From assembly GCF_009363155.1 (NCBI RefSeq), contig NZ_CP045303.1, positions 62,001 through 126,000 of the forward strand: a stretch of DNA of 64,000 nucleotides, given 5' to 3'. The first letter of the stretch is position 1. Every line of letters starts with the position of its first letter. The position numbers were made by a program, and so were the translations under genes. This DNA is from Azotobacter salinestris. Its GTDB lineage: Bacteria > Pseudomonadota > Gammaproteobacteria > Pseudomonadales > Pseudomonadaceae. The notes under the pieces are model-generated. The model saw nothing but the letters and a program-made list of their open reading frames with translations. It did not search any database and was not told the origin of the DNA. This document shows, piece by piece, positions 1 to 8,899 of the stretch.

Positions 1-1
1 G

Positions 2-421
2 CGTCTGGAGCGCTGGAGCGACGACTACCTGGGCGACCTCTCGCCTGGTTTCGGTCCGCTGCGCGATGTCATCTACCAACTGATCGCCCTGATGCAGGAG
101 TTTATCGGCATGCATCCGCACGCGTCCGATGCCGCCCTTGCCGTCTCGCCCGTATCCGAAGAGGCCAGCCGGGGGGCGGACACTGCCATGCCGAATGCCG
201 CTCCGCCGTCCAGTGTGCTATGCAGTCGCGAGCAGGCCTATCATCAGTTGGCCCTGATCGCCGACTACCTGGCACGTACCGAGCCGCACAGCCCGGTCCC
301 CTATTTGATCCGCAGAGCAGTGGAATGGGGCAACAAGCCCCTCGGCGACCTGCTGTCCGAACTGCTGTCGGCAGACCCGGAAGCCCGGCGCGTCTGGACC
401 CTGCTGGGCATCCTGAAATGA
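2..421 (+). CDS. tssA: Type VI secretion protein TssA, C-terminal part (cut by window start)
   Basis: The frame is open from the first bases, so the N-terminus lies outside the window. The visible 139 residues end in the typical TssA/ImpA C-terminal helical region: an AYHQL..IADYL segment, then EPHSPVPYLIRRAVEWG and a short tail. In the family this end forms the ring that caps and organises the T6SS sheath and baseplate in the cytoplasm. No other T6SS gene follows, so this is either the end of a T6SS operon or a transplanted fragment. The family call rests on that conserved C-terminal motif. Confidence 0.8.
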   Translation, partial: RLERWSDDYLGDLSPGFGPLRDVIYQLIALMQEFIGMHPHASDAALAVSPVSEEASRGADTAMPNAAPPSSVLCSREQAYHQLALIADYLARTEPHSPVPYLIRRAVEWGNKPLGDLLSELLSADPEARRVWTLLGILK

Positions 422-445
422 AGGGCTAGGAGTGCGACTGGCGGA

Positions 446-763
446 TTGCATAGGTCATGGGCCGCCACGATCCCTTCATGCATGACCGGCGAGCGCACCT
501 GGATGCTGGGGCACAAGCCGGGCCGCGAAGGCCTGGCCGGGCAGGACACATCTACGCCCGCCCGCCGGCCGGTAGAGCCGCCAGTGCAGGTTGCTGAACA
601 GGACGGCAGCGCCCCGGTGATCGGCAACAGCGCCAGCAAGGTCTACCACCTACCGGTCGGCTGCCCGAGCTACGAGCAAGTGCAGGAGAAAAATCGTGTC
701 TCGTTTGAGTCGGCGGCGGATGCCGAGGCCGCCGGGTTCCGCCGGGCCGGGAACTGTCGATAG
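446..763 (+). pseudogene. C-terminal zinc-finger-like tail of a secreted nuclease (fragment)
   Basis: The last 50 residues ([20 protein letters not shown], then a [21 protein letters not shown]-like ending) resemble the Ada-like metal-binding tail found at the C-terminus of thermonuclease-family and other secreted nucleases. The catalytic domain is absent. The only upstream starts are TTG at 446 and ATG at 482, and the first 50 residues look unrelated and low-complexity. I read it as a 5'-truncated remnant. A standalone small protein is possible but less likely. Confidence 0.5.
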
Positions 764-779
764 GTCCTGGAGTGCAGGC

Positions 780-1301
780 CTATCCCCTGGGGGACGCCGG
801 CGGAACAAGCAGCCGACGCGCGTCCTTGAGCAGCAACAGCAATTGCTGCTCGCGGGCAGGCGATGCTTCGAAGCCGAAGCGCAGGTAGAAGCGTAATGCC
901 TCCTCGTCGATCGGATGCGTCAACAGCGCCCGAACGCCGGCCTGCTCGGCGATGGTGAGGGTACGCCGGATCGCATCCTGCAGCATGCCTACGCCGATGC
1001 CGCGCCCTTGATCCTGTCGCGTCACGGCCATCCGCGCCAGGATGACAACAGGTATGGGATAAGCCCCCATGCCCTGGCGGACACGAGCGGGAGCTTCCAG
1101 GGTATCGATCTGTCCCACGGTGAGGCTGTAGTAGCCCGCGACGCGCACGCCGTCAGCGACTACGTAGGTCTTGGCCGAACCGCTGGCCTGCGCCTGCCGG
1201 GCATGGCGCATCAGCCAATCATCCAGGCTCGGTTTGCCGCAATCGAAACCCTCCAGTGAGTGGCTGGCGTCCAGTGCTTGGGGCGCGGTCAGCGACATCA
1301 T
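780..1301 (-). CDS. tacT: GNAT acetyltransferase toxin (TacT-like)
   Basis: A GNAT-fold protein of 173 residues. The acetyl-CoA pyrophosphate loop is visible as RQDQGRGIGVGML, with the FDCGKPSLDDWL N-terminal motif of TacT-type toxins and a C-terminal FYLRFGFEASP strand. Family members acetylate the amino group of aminoacyl-tRNA and stop translation. The ATG at 1301 overlaps the stop of the upstream antitoxin gene (ATGA), as is typical for this pair. A TTG at 1310 would add three residues. It sits downstream of the antitoxin in a two-gene operon. Confidence 0.88.
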   Translation of the reverse strand: MMSLTAPQALDASHSLEGFDCGKPSLDDWLMRHARQAQASGSAKTYVVADGVRVAGYYSLTVGQIDTLEAPARVRQGMGAYPIPVVILARMAVTRQDQGRGIGVGMLQDAIRRTLTIAEQAGVRALLTHPIDEEALRFYLRFGFEASPAREQQLLLLLKDARRLLVPPASPRG

Positions 1302-1573
1302 TTGTCCCAAGGTGCCGATCGCGAGAACAAATCCTTCAGGCCAGAATTGTCTTGGGCAGGCCGATCCAGCATCTCCAGCAAGGCTTGGGACTGGCTGCCG
1401 GATACCAGAAACAGGCGTTGATCGAGCAAGGTCTGCTCGGCGGCCTGACAGGCACTGTCGAGGATAAAATCGGTCATCGATTTGTTTGCCACCTCGGCCG
1501 CGCGGCGCAGCACCGCTTCCTGCTGCGGCGTGGCGCGCAACCCAAGACGGGCAGAACGGATGGTACTTGCCAT
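1298..1573 (-). CDS. tacA: DUF1778 (TacA-type) antitoxin
   Basis: A 91-residue protein with an N-terminal ribbon-helix-helix (RSARLGLRATPQQEAVLRRA, then the NKSMTDFILDSA helix) and a flexible C-terminal tail, the DUF1778 layout. In the family the RHH domain binds the operon promoter and the tail wraps the GNAT toxin. I chose the ATG at 1573 because AGGAG lies about 12 bases before it; an upstream ATG would add 14 residues with no conserved feature. Its stop overlaps the tacT-like start. Confidence 0.87.
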   Translation of the reverse strand: MASTIRSARLGLRATPQQEAVLRRAAEVANKSMTDFILDSACQAAEQTLLDQRLFLVSGSQSQALLEMLDRPAQDNSGLKDLFSRSAPWDK

Positions 1574-1656
1574 GGTCGCGAATCTCCTAGCCAAATTTGT
1601 ACGCCATGTTATCACAAATGACGTACAAAACCGGAGTTCGGGGAGGCACGCTTCGT

Positions 1657-1794
1657 CTACAGAAAGGCCAGCAGCGTGTCCGGTTTCCTGCCATCACGGC
1701 GATCGACAAATTCCTGCATGACCTCCTGCACGGTCGAGTTGACGGCCAGCACCTACATGGCCCGGGTGCAGGCGATGTAGAGCAGGCTCATTGA
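1657..1794 (-). pseudogene. Remnant of a UvrD/Rep-type helicase C-terminus
   Basis: Read on the minus strand this gives SLLYIACTRAM, one in-frame stop, then VLAVNSTVQEVMQEF and a natural-looking end. SLLYIACTRA is the motif VI region of superfamily I helicases (compare LLYVAATRARQ in the intact helicase at 42247-43731). Only about 45 codons remain and an internal TAG interrupts them, so it is a dead fragment. Confidence 0.6.
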
Positions 1795-1855
1795 GCTTAC
1801 ACAGAGAGCGCCAGCCCTCTTCGCCCTGAGAATGCTCGTCAGCCAGCCTGGAAGG

Positions 1856-2749
1856 TTATGACGAACCCGGAAACATCCTGACCCCCATGAAGTCGATGAA
1901 AGCCCTCAGCCTGGGTGACACCTGTCGCCCTGAAGGCCAGAGCAGATAGAAGTTCCCTGTACCCTCCATGTAGTCGTCCAGCACGCTGCACAAGCGGCTC
2001 TCGGCTAAGGCATCGCGGATAGCGAAATCGGGTAAACAGGCGAGGCCACGGCCACGCAGCGCGAAGCACACCCGTGTCTCGATGTTGTTGCAGACCATGG
2101 AGACGGGTAACTGTGGCTCGGGCTCACCCGGCAGTCGGCGCAGAGGCCAGGGCTCGAGCTTGCCGGTATTGGAAAAGCGATAGTGCAGGCAGGCATGGTC
2201 GGCCAGATCGGCCGGGCGCCGGGGCACGCCGTGGCGTTCGAGATATGCGGGCGAGCCGACCACCAGCAGGCGGAAAGCGCCGAGCCGCCGAGCCGACAAC
2301 CGCGAATCGGACAACTGTCCAGTGCGCACCACCACGTCAAACCCCTCTTCGATGACGTCCACTAAGCGATCGGTGAAGTCCAGATCCAGCTCGATCTCCG
2401 GGTATTCGGCCATGAAATCGGCCAGCACCGGCAGCACCAGTGAACTGACCAGGGGCAGGCTCACGCGCAGGCGTCCACGTGGTGCCCCGGCGGTTCGTGA
2501 GAGCTCCAGCTCCGTCGCCTCTATCTCGGCCAGGATGCGCCGGCTGCGCTCGAGAAACAGCGTCCCCTCCGCCGTCAGGGCGATGCTACGCGTACTGCGG
2601 TGGAACAGACGCACCCCCAGTTTCTCCTCCAGCCGCGCCACCCGCTTGCCGACGGCCGAGGCTGAAATGCCCAGCGCCCGTCCGGCCGCGACGAAGCTGC
2701 GCGTCTCGGCGACCTGCACGAAAACGGTAAAGCCGCTCAGGCTGTCCAT
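1856..2749 (-). CDS. LysR-family transcriptional regulator
   Basis: A 297-residue protein with an N-terminal winged helix-turn-helix at about residues 1-60 (FVQVAETRSFVAAGRALGIS, then SAVGKRVARLEEKLG and LFHRSTR) followed by a LysR substrate-binding domain to the end. I chose the ATG at 2749, seven codons inside the longest frame, because family members start just before the first helix. It is divergent from the serine hydrolase/MFS pair starting at 2862, with a shared 110-bp promoter region, so it most likely controls that pair. The effector is unknown. Confidence 0.9.
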   Translation of the reverse strand: MDSLSGFTVFVQVAETRSFVAAGRALGISASAVGKRVARLEEKLGVRLFHRSTRSIALTAEGTLFLERSRRILAEIEATELELSRTAGAPRGRLRVSLPLVSSLVLPVLADFMAEYPEIELDLDFTDRLVDVIEEGFDVVVRTGQLSDSRLSARRLGAFRLLVVGSPAYLERHGVPRRPADLADHACLHYRFSNTGKLEPWPLRRLPGEPEPQLPVSMVCNNIETRVCFALRGRGLACLPDFAIRDALAESRLCSVLDDYMEGTGNFYLLWPSGRQVSPRLRAFIDFMGVRMFPGSS

Positions 2750-2861
2750 GACTGCTCCCATTGCGGACATTAGGTTCCGGATAGACCGGAACTCTACCCG
2801 TCTTTTTCCGTAATGAACGCACTTCTATGGTTTCGCGACATCCCGAAACCAAGGAAATCCC

Positions 2862-4043
2862 ATGTCTAGCTGTTCCACCCCCTTGTCCCGAGCGGGTCTT
2901 GCAGAGTGCGTCGATGCTGTCATCGAGGCGGCGCTGGCCGAGCGGCGTCTGGTCGGCACCCTGGTACTGATCGCCGAGAACGGCGAACTGGTCTACCGCC
3001 GCGCTGCGGGTCTGGCCGACCGGGAAGCCGGACGAGTCATGCGCGAGGATGCCCTGTTCCGGCTCGCCTCGGTATCCAAGCCGATCGTCTCCACCGCCGC
3101 CCTGGTGCTGGTGGCGCAGGGATGCCTGGCACTGGACGAGCCGATCGGCCGCTGGCTGCCGACATTCCAGCCCTGCCTGCCCGATGGCGGTCCGGCACGC
3201 ATCAGCGCGCGGCAACTGCTCAGCCATACCGCAGGCCTCGGCTACCGCTTTCTCGAAGCGGACGATCAGGGGCGCTATGCCTGCGCCGGTGTCTCCGATG
3301 GCCTAGACCGGCCCGGCATCGGCCTGGAAGAGAACCTGCGGCGAATCGCCAGCGTTCCGCTGCTGTATGCACCGGGCAGCGCCTGGGGCTATTCGCTGGC
3401 CACCGATGTGCTCGGCGCCCTCATCGAGCGCGTGTGTGACGCGCCTCTGGAACAGGCGGTACGAATGCTGGTGACCGACCCCTTGGAGATGGGGGACACC
3501 GACTTCGTAGCCGTGGATGCCAGCCGGCTGACGGCGGTCTATGTGAACGACACACCGGAGCCCCATCGCATGGGCGAACAGGAAACCCAGGCCCCCTTCG
3601 AGGACACGGCAGGCATCCGTTTCGAACCGGCACGCGCACTCGATGCCACGGCCTTCCCCTCGGGCGGTGCCGGCATGGTGGGTAGCGCCCGGGACCTGCT
3701 CCGGCTCCTGGAGGTCCTGCGCCAGGGCGGTGCCCCCCTGCTTCCTGCCGGGCTGGTGGACGAGATGGGCCGTGACCAGACCGCCGGGTTCGACTTGCCT
3801 GATGCACCTGGCTTTGGTTTCGGGCTCGGCTTTTCGGTGCTGCGCGATCCGGCCGCAGCCGGATCGCCAGAGTCGCCGGGAACCTGGCGCTGGGGCGGCG
3901 CCTATGGGCATTCCTGGTTCGTCGACCGGGTCCGGAAGCTCAGCGTGGTAGCCCTGACCAATACCCTCTACGAAGGCATGTCCGGTCGTTTCGTCAGCGA
4001 GTTGCGCGATGCGGTCTACGGACCGAGCGGGGTAACGGCATGA
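2862..4043 (+). CDS. Serine hydrolase of the beta-lactamase / class C penicillin-binding family
   Basis: A 393-residue hydrolase without an obvious signal peptide. The SxxK nucleophile motif is visible as SVSK (LASVSKPIV, about residue 70), a YxN-like YSLATD motif lies near residue 170, and a late WGGAYGHSW region stands where the KTG-like motif is expected. This layout fits EstB-type esterases as well as beta-lactamases, so the substrate is open. The start has AAGGAAAT just upstream. It overlaps the MFS gene by four bases (ATGA), so the two are probably one operon under the divergent LysR regulator. Confidence 0.88.
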   Translation: MSSCSTPLSRAGLAECVDAVIEAALAERRLVGTLVLIAENGELVYRRAAGLADREAGRVMREDALFRLASVSKPIVSTAALVLVAQGCLALDEPIGRWLPTFQPCLPDGGPARISARQLLSHTAGLGYRFLEADDQGRYACAGVSDGLDRPGIGLEENLRRIASVPLLYAPGSAWGYSLATDVLGALIERVCDAPLEQAVRMLVTDPLEMGDTDFVAVDASRLTAVYVNDTPEPHRMGEQETQAPFEDTAGIRFEPARALDATAFPSGGAGMVGSARDLLRLLEVLRQGGAPLLPAGLVDEMGRDQTAGFDLPDAPGFGFGLGFSVLRDPAAAGSPESPGTWRWGGAYGHSWFVDRVRKLSVVALTNTLYEGMSGRFVSELRDAVYGPSGVTA

Positions 4044-5311
4044 GCCAATTGCCGCATACGGCTGCCAACGCGCCTTCTCACCGGAACATCGATGCCAGCG
4101 CATCGCATCGCCTGCACCCCGCCAGCATGACTGATGAAGCACGGCTCCCGGTGTCCGCCCTGCTGGCCCTGGCCATGACCGGCTTCATCGCCATCCTCAC
4201 CGAAACCCTCCCAGCCGGACTGCTGCCGCAGATCGGCCAGGGGCTCGGTATCTCGGAAGCGCTGGCCGGCCAGTTGGTCAGCGCCTATGCGTTCGGCTCG
4301 CTGGTGGCAGCGATTCCGCTGATAGCCCTGACCCGCGGCTGGCGGCGTCGACCGCTGCTCCTGCTCGCCCTCGGCGGCTTCCTGCTGTTCAACAGCGTTA
4401 CTTCGCTGTCATCCAGCTACCCGCTCACGCTGATCGCCCGCTTTCTGGCTGGCGTTGCTGCCGGCTTGGCTTGGGGACTGCTGGCCGGCTATGCGCGCCG
4501 CATGGTGGCCGTGCCGTTGCAAGGGCGCGCCATGGCCATCGCGATGGTGGGTACGCCGGTTGCCCTCTCGCTGGGCGTACCGGCGGGAACCTGGCTCGGC
4601 GCCCTGGCCGGCTGGCGGATGGCCTTCGGTCTCATGTCCGGACTGACCCTGGTCCTGATGGTCTGGGTGTTGTGCAAGGTGCCGGACCTCCCCGGGCAGA
4701 CGGCCGAACGGCGCCTGGGCATACGCCAGGTCTTTGCGACGCCTGGGGTGCGTCCAATCCTGACGGTGATCCTGCTCTGGGTGCTGGCCCACAACCTTCT
4801 CTACACCTACATTGCCCCCTTCCTGGCGCCAGCCGGCATGAGTAGCCGCGTGGATCAGATACTGCTGGTGTTCGGGGTTGCCGCCCTGCTGGGCATCTGG
4901 GGCGTCGGCCTGCTGATCGACCGCTGGCTACGTGCACTGGTCCTGGTCAGTCTGGGCGGATTTGCCTTGGCCTCGTTGGCGCTGGGGCTTGCCGGTACGC
5001 TTCCAGCCGTGGTCTATAGCGGCGTGGCGGTATGGGGGCTCACTTTCGGAGGGGCGGCAACGTTGCTGCAGACGGCTTCGGCAGATGCCGCGGGCGAGGG
5101 TGCCGACGTGGCTCAGTCGATGATCGTCACGGCCTGGAACCTCGCTATTGCTGGCGGCGGTGTATTCGGCGGCCTTCTGCTGGAAACCGCCGGTGTGGCT
5201 TCTTTCCCCTGGGTACTGCTGGCGCTGCTTGCGCCTGCACTGCTCTGTGCCAAGGTGGCCAAGGCCTATGGCTTCAGGCCGGGTTCTCGAGCGAGCTTCG
5301 AGAAGCGATAG
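4040..5311 (+). CDS. MFS transporter (drug/sugar-efflux type)
   Basis: A 423-residue integral inner-membrane protein with about twelve hydrophobic segments. The first is at residues 35-55 and includes LLALAMTGFIAILTETLPAG, typical of the DHA1-like AraJ/PbuE group. An RGWRRRPLL loop lies between helices 2 and 3. The first 35 residues are polar and the true start could be the internal MTDEARLPV. It overlaps the serine hydrolase stop, so a hydrolase-exporter pair is likely. The transported substrate cannot be read from sequence. Confidence 0.88.
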   Translation: MSQLPHTAANAPSHRNIDASASHRLHPASMTDEARLPVSALLALAMTGFIAILTETLPAGLLPQIGQGLGISEALAGQLVSAYAFGSLVAAIPLIALTRGWRRRPLLLLALGGFLLFNSVTSLSSSYPLTLIARFLAGVAAGLAWGLLAGYARRMVAVPLQGRAMAIAMVGTPVALSLGVPAGTWLGALAGWRMAFGLMSGLTLVLMVWVLCKVPDLPGQTAERRLGIRQVFATPGVRPILTVILLWVLAHNLLYTYIAPFLAPAGMSSRVDQILLVFGVAALLGIWGVGLLIDRWLRALVLVSLGGFALASLALGLAGTLPAVVYSGVAVWGLTFGGAATLLQTASADAAGEGADVAQSMIVTAWNLAIAGGGVFGGLLLETAGVASFPWVLLALLAPALLCAKVAKAYGFRPGSRASFEKR

Positions 5312-5652
5312 TTAAGGGGGAATGCAGACAGGACGTCAGCTGAGATTAGTCTTTCACGGGAAATACCAGAAGCCCGGCGTCCTGCTGCGCAGCGTCCCGC
5401 CAGTCGCCCTCGTCCTACCTCGCCACCACGGCTCGACCGGCTCGCCCAGCCGCGGCATGACCAGCCCCTCCGAGGCTTGCGCCAGCAGCTGTACCTGTCG
5501 CACTTGAGTAGATATTTGCGGACAGGGCGGAACACTGCCTGATCTTTTGTTTGTCCTTGAGCACCGTTTCTTCACATGATCTTCTATGTCTGAGACGGGC
5601 TTTCGAACTTCGGCCAAAGAAAGATGAGCGCTTTTTCTTCAGGGGAATGCCA
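5312..5652. other. Intergenic stretch without an identified gene
   Basis: The 340 bases between the MFS stop and the AraC start hold a short minus-strand frame (STQVRQVQLLAQASEGL...) that I do not recognise and that lacks a convincing start. The last part must hold the AraC-type gene's promoter, but I see no clear -35/-10 pair. Confidence 0.3.
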
Positions 5653-6627
5653 ATGAGCCGGCTTGTCTGTGCGGACTTCGACGAGTTCGAAGAAGCGCTG
5701 TATGGCGTGCAGGGACGTTATGTATTGCGTTCACGGCAGCAGCGCGACTGGCGGCTGCGGGTCGTAGAACTGAACGGGGTTGCCCTGATGTTCGGCCGGG
5801 AGGGTGCCGGGACCGTCTACAGCGGCGTCGGTCTTCCCGGCTTCTTCAATATCTTTCTGCCGCTGAATCGACACGAATGCACCGTAGTGAACGGGCATCG
5901 CTTCGATCGCCGCCTGCTGGCCTGGATGGTTCCCGATGCGATGTTCCACATCGATGCCAGCCAACCGGCGACCTGGATGACGGTGGCCATGTCATGCGAA
6001 CTGGTGCTGCGCTGGGCAAAGGTGCACGAAGACGAGTTCGACCCTTCAATACTGTCGCGCAACCTGGTCAATGTCATCCAGAGGGATATCGCGCCACTCA
6101 TCTGGCTCGCACGCCGCCTGTTTCGCATCGATCAGCAGGCGCCGGAGGACTTGCACAACCCTGCCGCCGAGCACGCCGCCCGGACAGAGTTGATGGACCG
6201 GGTGTTCCGCACGCTGCTCCCGCTTGCAACGCCAGGCCGGACACCGCGCGCTCGCCTGGATCACCAGCAGATTCTGCGCAAGGCTCTGGAGTTGCTGGCG
6301 TCGATCAAGGAGGCCCCGGTCCATATGGAAGACTTGTGCGTCGCGGCCGGCGCATCGGAACGTACGCTGCGCAATGTCTTCAACCGTTATCTCGGGATGA
6401 GTCCGCATCGCTACCTGATGATGCACAGACTGCACGCGATACGCGGCGTAATCCTTCAGGCGAGGCCCGGGGACACAATCACCGACATCTGTGCGCAATA
6501 CGGGGTATGGGATTTCGGCCGCTTCGCCGGCCATTACAGGACCTACTTCGGAGAATTCCCCTCGCAATCGCTGCATGGCCGGCTGCGGACGGCTGGCGCC
6601 CTTTCCCTCCATTCCATTATCCGTTGA
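5653..6627 (+). CDS. AraC-family transcriptional regulator
   Basis: A 324-residue protein with an N-terminal sensing domain and a C-terminal double helix-turn-helix at about residues 225-315 (MEDLCVAAGASERTLRNVF, then SPHRYLMMHRLHAIR and ITDICAQYGVWDFGRFAGHY). The layout matches the AraC/EutR-like group with an N-terminal cupin-like domain. I chose the ATG at 5653 because AGGGGA stands about seven bases upstream; an in-frame start at 5551 adds 34 unconserved residues. No clear target operon is adjacent, and a truncated AraC-type gene faces it at 6617-6823. Confidence 0.87.
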   Translation: MSRLVCADFDEFEEALYGVQGRYVLRSRQQRDWRLRVVELNGVALMFGREGAGTVYSGVGLPGFFNIFLPLNRHECTVVNGHRFDRRLLAWMVPDAMFHIDASQPATWMTVAMSCELVLRWAKVHEDEFDPSILSRNLVNVIQRDIAPLIWLARRLFRIDQQAPEDLHNPAAEHAARTELMDRVFRTLLPLATPGRTPRARLDHQQILRKALELLASIKEAPVHMEDLCVAAGASERTLRNVFNRYLGMSPHRYLMMHRLHAIRGVILQARPGDTITDICAQYGVWDFGRFAGHYRTYFGEFPSQSLHGRLRTAGALSLHSIIR

Positions 6628-6823
6628 CACCGCGAAGAAGCGTTGCACTGGGGTACTCGCCGAAGAGGGCATAGTACTCCGAGGCCATGCGACCACAATC
6701 CGAATAGCCAAAGCGCATGGTTATCGCCATCACAGTGTCGTGCCGGTGATCGGCAACGGCGAGCGCGGCTCGTAGCAGGTGCAAGCGACGCAGCCTCAAG
6801 TAGCGGCTAGTGTGGTGAATCAC
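6617..6823 (-). pseudogene. C-terminal fragment of a second AraC-type regulator
   Basis: The translation RYLRLRRLHLLRAAL...VMAITMRFGYSDCGRMASEYY, then ALFGEYPSATLL, is the second helix-turn-helix and end of an AraC protein. All upstream domains are missing; the frame starts abruptly just before an IS630-type transposase fragment. Its stop region overlaps the end of the intact AraC gene on the other strand by about 10 bases. It is an insertion or deletion remnant. Confidence 0.72.
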
Positions 6824-6884
6824 AACTACTCAGGATAAGTCTTGTCTACCGCGGAGCTGGCAGAGTTTTTTCGGAGGGCATGCG

Positions 6885-7232
6885 ATGAAAACAGGCCGCC
6901 CAGCCGTTCGGATCGAACTGACCGAACAAGAGCATGCCGAACTCACCCGCCGCCGAGCCAGGCACAAGGGGCCTGCCGATATGCAGCTGCGCGCCGAGAT
7001 CATTCTGTCCTGCGCTCGAGGCGAGTCCGGCTCTTCCATTGCTCGACGGCTCGGCATTACGGCGCAAACCGTTTCGAGGTGGCGCCTTCGCTTCGCCCGT
7101 TTGGGCCTGCAAGGCCTCAATGACGAGCCGCGCTCAGGCCGCCCACGCAGCATCAGTGATGAAAAGGTCCAGGAAGTGGTCGACCGGGTGCGGCAGACCC
7201 GGCCCGACGATGCCAGTCATTGGAGCTCGCGC
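6885..7232 (+). pseudogene. IS630-family transposase, N-terminal fragment
   Basis: The frame begins MKTGRPAVRIELTEQEHAEL and carries the winged helix-turn-helix of IS630 transposases (SSIARRLGITAQTVSRWRLRF, then LGLQGLNDEPRSGRPRSIS). It runs to DDASHWSSR, the usual end of the DNA-binding part, then passes into sequence antisense to the SDR gene. The catalytic DDE domain is gone. An AGGGC-type ribosome site precedes the ATG. The junction also cuts the SDR gene, so one rearrangement damaged both. Confidence 0.8.
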
Positions 7233-7855
7233 CGGATGAGCAAGGCCCGGGCGGCGGCATTCAGGGTCTGGCGCAAGCGCTCGGTATCGAAGGCCCCGGG
7301 CAGCAGGTTGTTGATCGTCACGTTGCGCCCGGCCAGGTGCGGCTGGCGGGCCAGGCCGGCGACGAAGCCGGTCAGGCCGCTGCGCGCGCCATTGGAGAGG
7401 CCGAGAATGTCGATCGGCGCCTTTACCGCCGCCGAAGTTATGCTCACTACCCGGCCGAAGCCGCGTGCAGCCATGCCGTCCACCGTGGCCCGGATCAGCT
7501 CGATCGGCGTGAGCATGTTGGCCTCCACGGCCCGCAGCCAGTCTTCGCGGCTCCACTCGCGGAAGTCGCCCGGCGGCGGCCCGCCAGCGTTGTTGACCAG
7601 GATGTCGACCTGCGGGCAGGCATCCAGCGCAGCCCGACGCACCTCGTCGCGGCCGATGTCGCCGACCACGCTGCGCACCTCGATCGCCGGATGCAGGGCG
7701 CGCAGTTCTGCCGCCGTCGCCTCCAGCGCCTCGTCGCCGCGGGCATTGACAACCAGGTTCACCCCTTCCCGGGCCAGGGCCACCGCGCAGCCCTTGCCGA
7801 GTCCTTTGCTGGCGGCGCAGACCAGCGCCCAGCGTCCGGCGATACCCAGATCCAT
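7217..7855 (-). pseudogene. SDR-family oxidoreductase, C-terminally truncated
   Basis: The first 200 residues match short-chain dehydrogenases of the 3-oxoacyl-ACP-reductase-like branch: CAASKGLGKG as the NAD(P) loop, DILVNNAGGPPPG, SITSAAVKAP and GLSNGARSGLTGFV. The usual last 50 residues, with the FLCS...GQ..DGG end, are missing where the IS630 fragment begins. The classical Tyr and Lys are replaced: the YxxxK position reads SNGAR. This replacement also occurs in some natural members of the branch. I start at ATG 7855 (MDLGIAGRWAL). It is the third gene of the 9.85-7.2 kb operon and is probably inactive. Confidence 0.78.
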
Positions 7856-7875
7856 AGCGATTTTCCTCCTGTAGC

Positions 7876-8883
7876 TCAGATGGTGACGGCCGGCGCGGCT
7901 TGCAACTGCGCAACCCATTTTCCACCGCTCCCGTCCTTGAGCGCCCGCAAGGCATCGGGCAGGGCGTCGAAGGCGAAGACACGGCGATCCGGCGCCAGCA
8001 GGCTGCCGTCGGCCAACCCCTGCAACAGCCGCTCCCCGGCCTGGCGCAACGCCTGTCGGTCGAGGCGGCTGCCGTGTTCATGAACGCTGTTCAGGGCGAC
8101 CTCGTGCAGCGACAGGGCGGTGCCGAAGGCCGGCAGGGGCGCCATCTCCTGGCGATCCTGGATGCATACCAGATGACCGTTATACCCAAGCAGCGGGGCG
8201 AGCGTCGCGGCATGCCGGCCGCTGACCGTGTCGAACAGCGCATATAGCGGACGCTCGCCCAGTTGCGCCTGCAGGCCGGACGACCAGCCGCCCTGCCGAT
8301 AGTCGAAGACTCCCACGACGCCCAGCTCGAGCAACCGCTGGTGGTGACGCGGCGCGGCTGTGGCCCAGACACGCCAGCCGCGTTGCAGGGCGAGCTGGGT
8401 CAGGAACAGGCCGACCGCACCTCCGGCCCCTACCACCAGCACATCGCGCCCGGGCACGGTCGGGACCTTGTCCAGCGCCTGCTGGGCGGTCAGGCCGGGA
8501 CAGGGCAGGCAGGCGGCCGCGGCATCGTCGAGAGCGACCGGCACCCGCAGGATGGCACCGGTCTCGACGCGGCAGTACTCGGCGAAGCTGCCGTCCCGTC
8601 CGAGGGACTGATGATAGGCGACGCGGGTTCCCGGAACGATAGCGACGCCGTTGCCGGCGGCCGTCACCACACCCACGCCATCGACGCCGGGCACCTGGCC
8701 CTCGCGCCAAGCCGGATGGCCCCACTCGATCATTTTCCAGTCGACCGGGTTCAGCGCCAGCGCCCGGTTGGCGATCAGGACCTCGCCCGCAGCCGGGCGC
8801 TCCAGGGGCCGACGGACCAGCCGCAGGCCGTCGATCCCCTGGCCCGGCGTCCAGCTCCAGGCGGCGTAATCGGTGTGCAGCAT
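7876..8883 (-). CDS. Zinc-independent medium-chain dehydrogenase/reductase (quinone-oxidoreductase-like)
   Basis: A 335-residue MDR protein. The N-terminal GroES-like half carries NPVDWKMIEWGHP and GVDGVGVV, and the C-terminal Rossmann half has VLVVGAGGAVGLFLTQLAL. The four-cysteine structural zinc loop is absent, as in quinone reductase-like members. It uses NADPH or NADH to reduce a carbonyl or enone, substrate unknown. It lies 16 bases after the cyclase gene and 20 bases before the SDR gene on the same strand, so all three form an operon. Confidence 0.85.
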   Translation of the reverse strand: MLHTDYAAWSWTPGQGIDGLRLVRRPLERPAAGEVLIANRALALNPVDWKMIEWGHPAWREGQVPGVDGVGVVTAAGNGVAIVPGTRVAYHQSLGRDGSFAEYCRVETGAILRVPVALDDAAAACLPCPGLTAQQALDKVPTVPGRDVLVVGAGGAVGLFLTQLALQRGWRVWATAAPRHHQRLLELGVVGVFDYRQGGWSSGLQAQLGERPLYALFDTVSGRHAATLAPLLGYNGHLVCIQDRQEMAPLPAFGTALSLHEVALNSVHEHGSRLDRQALRQAGERLLQGLADGSLLAPDRRVFAFDALPDALRALKDGSGGKWVAQLQAAPAVTI

Positions 8884-8899
8884 GCTCGGATTTCCTTCG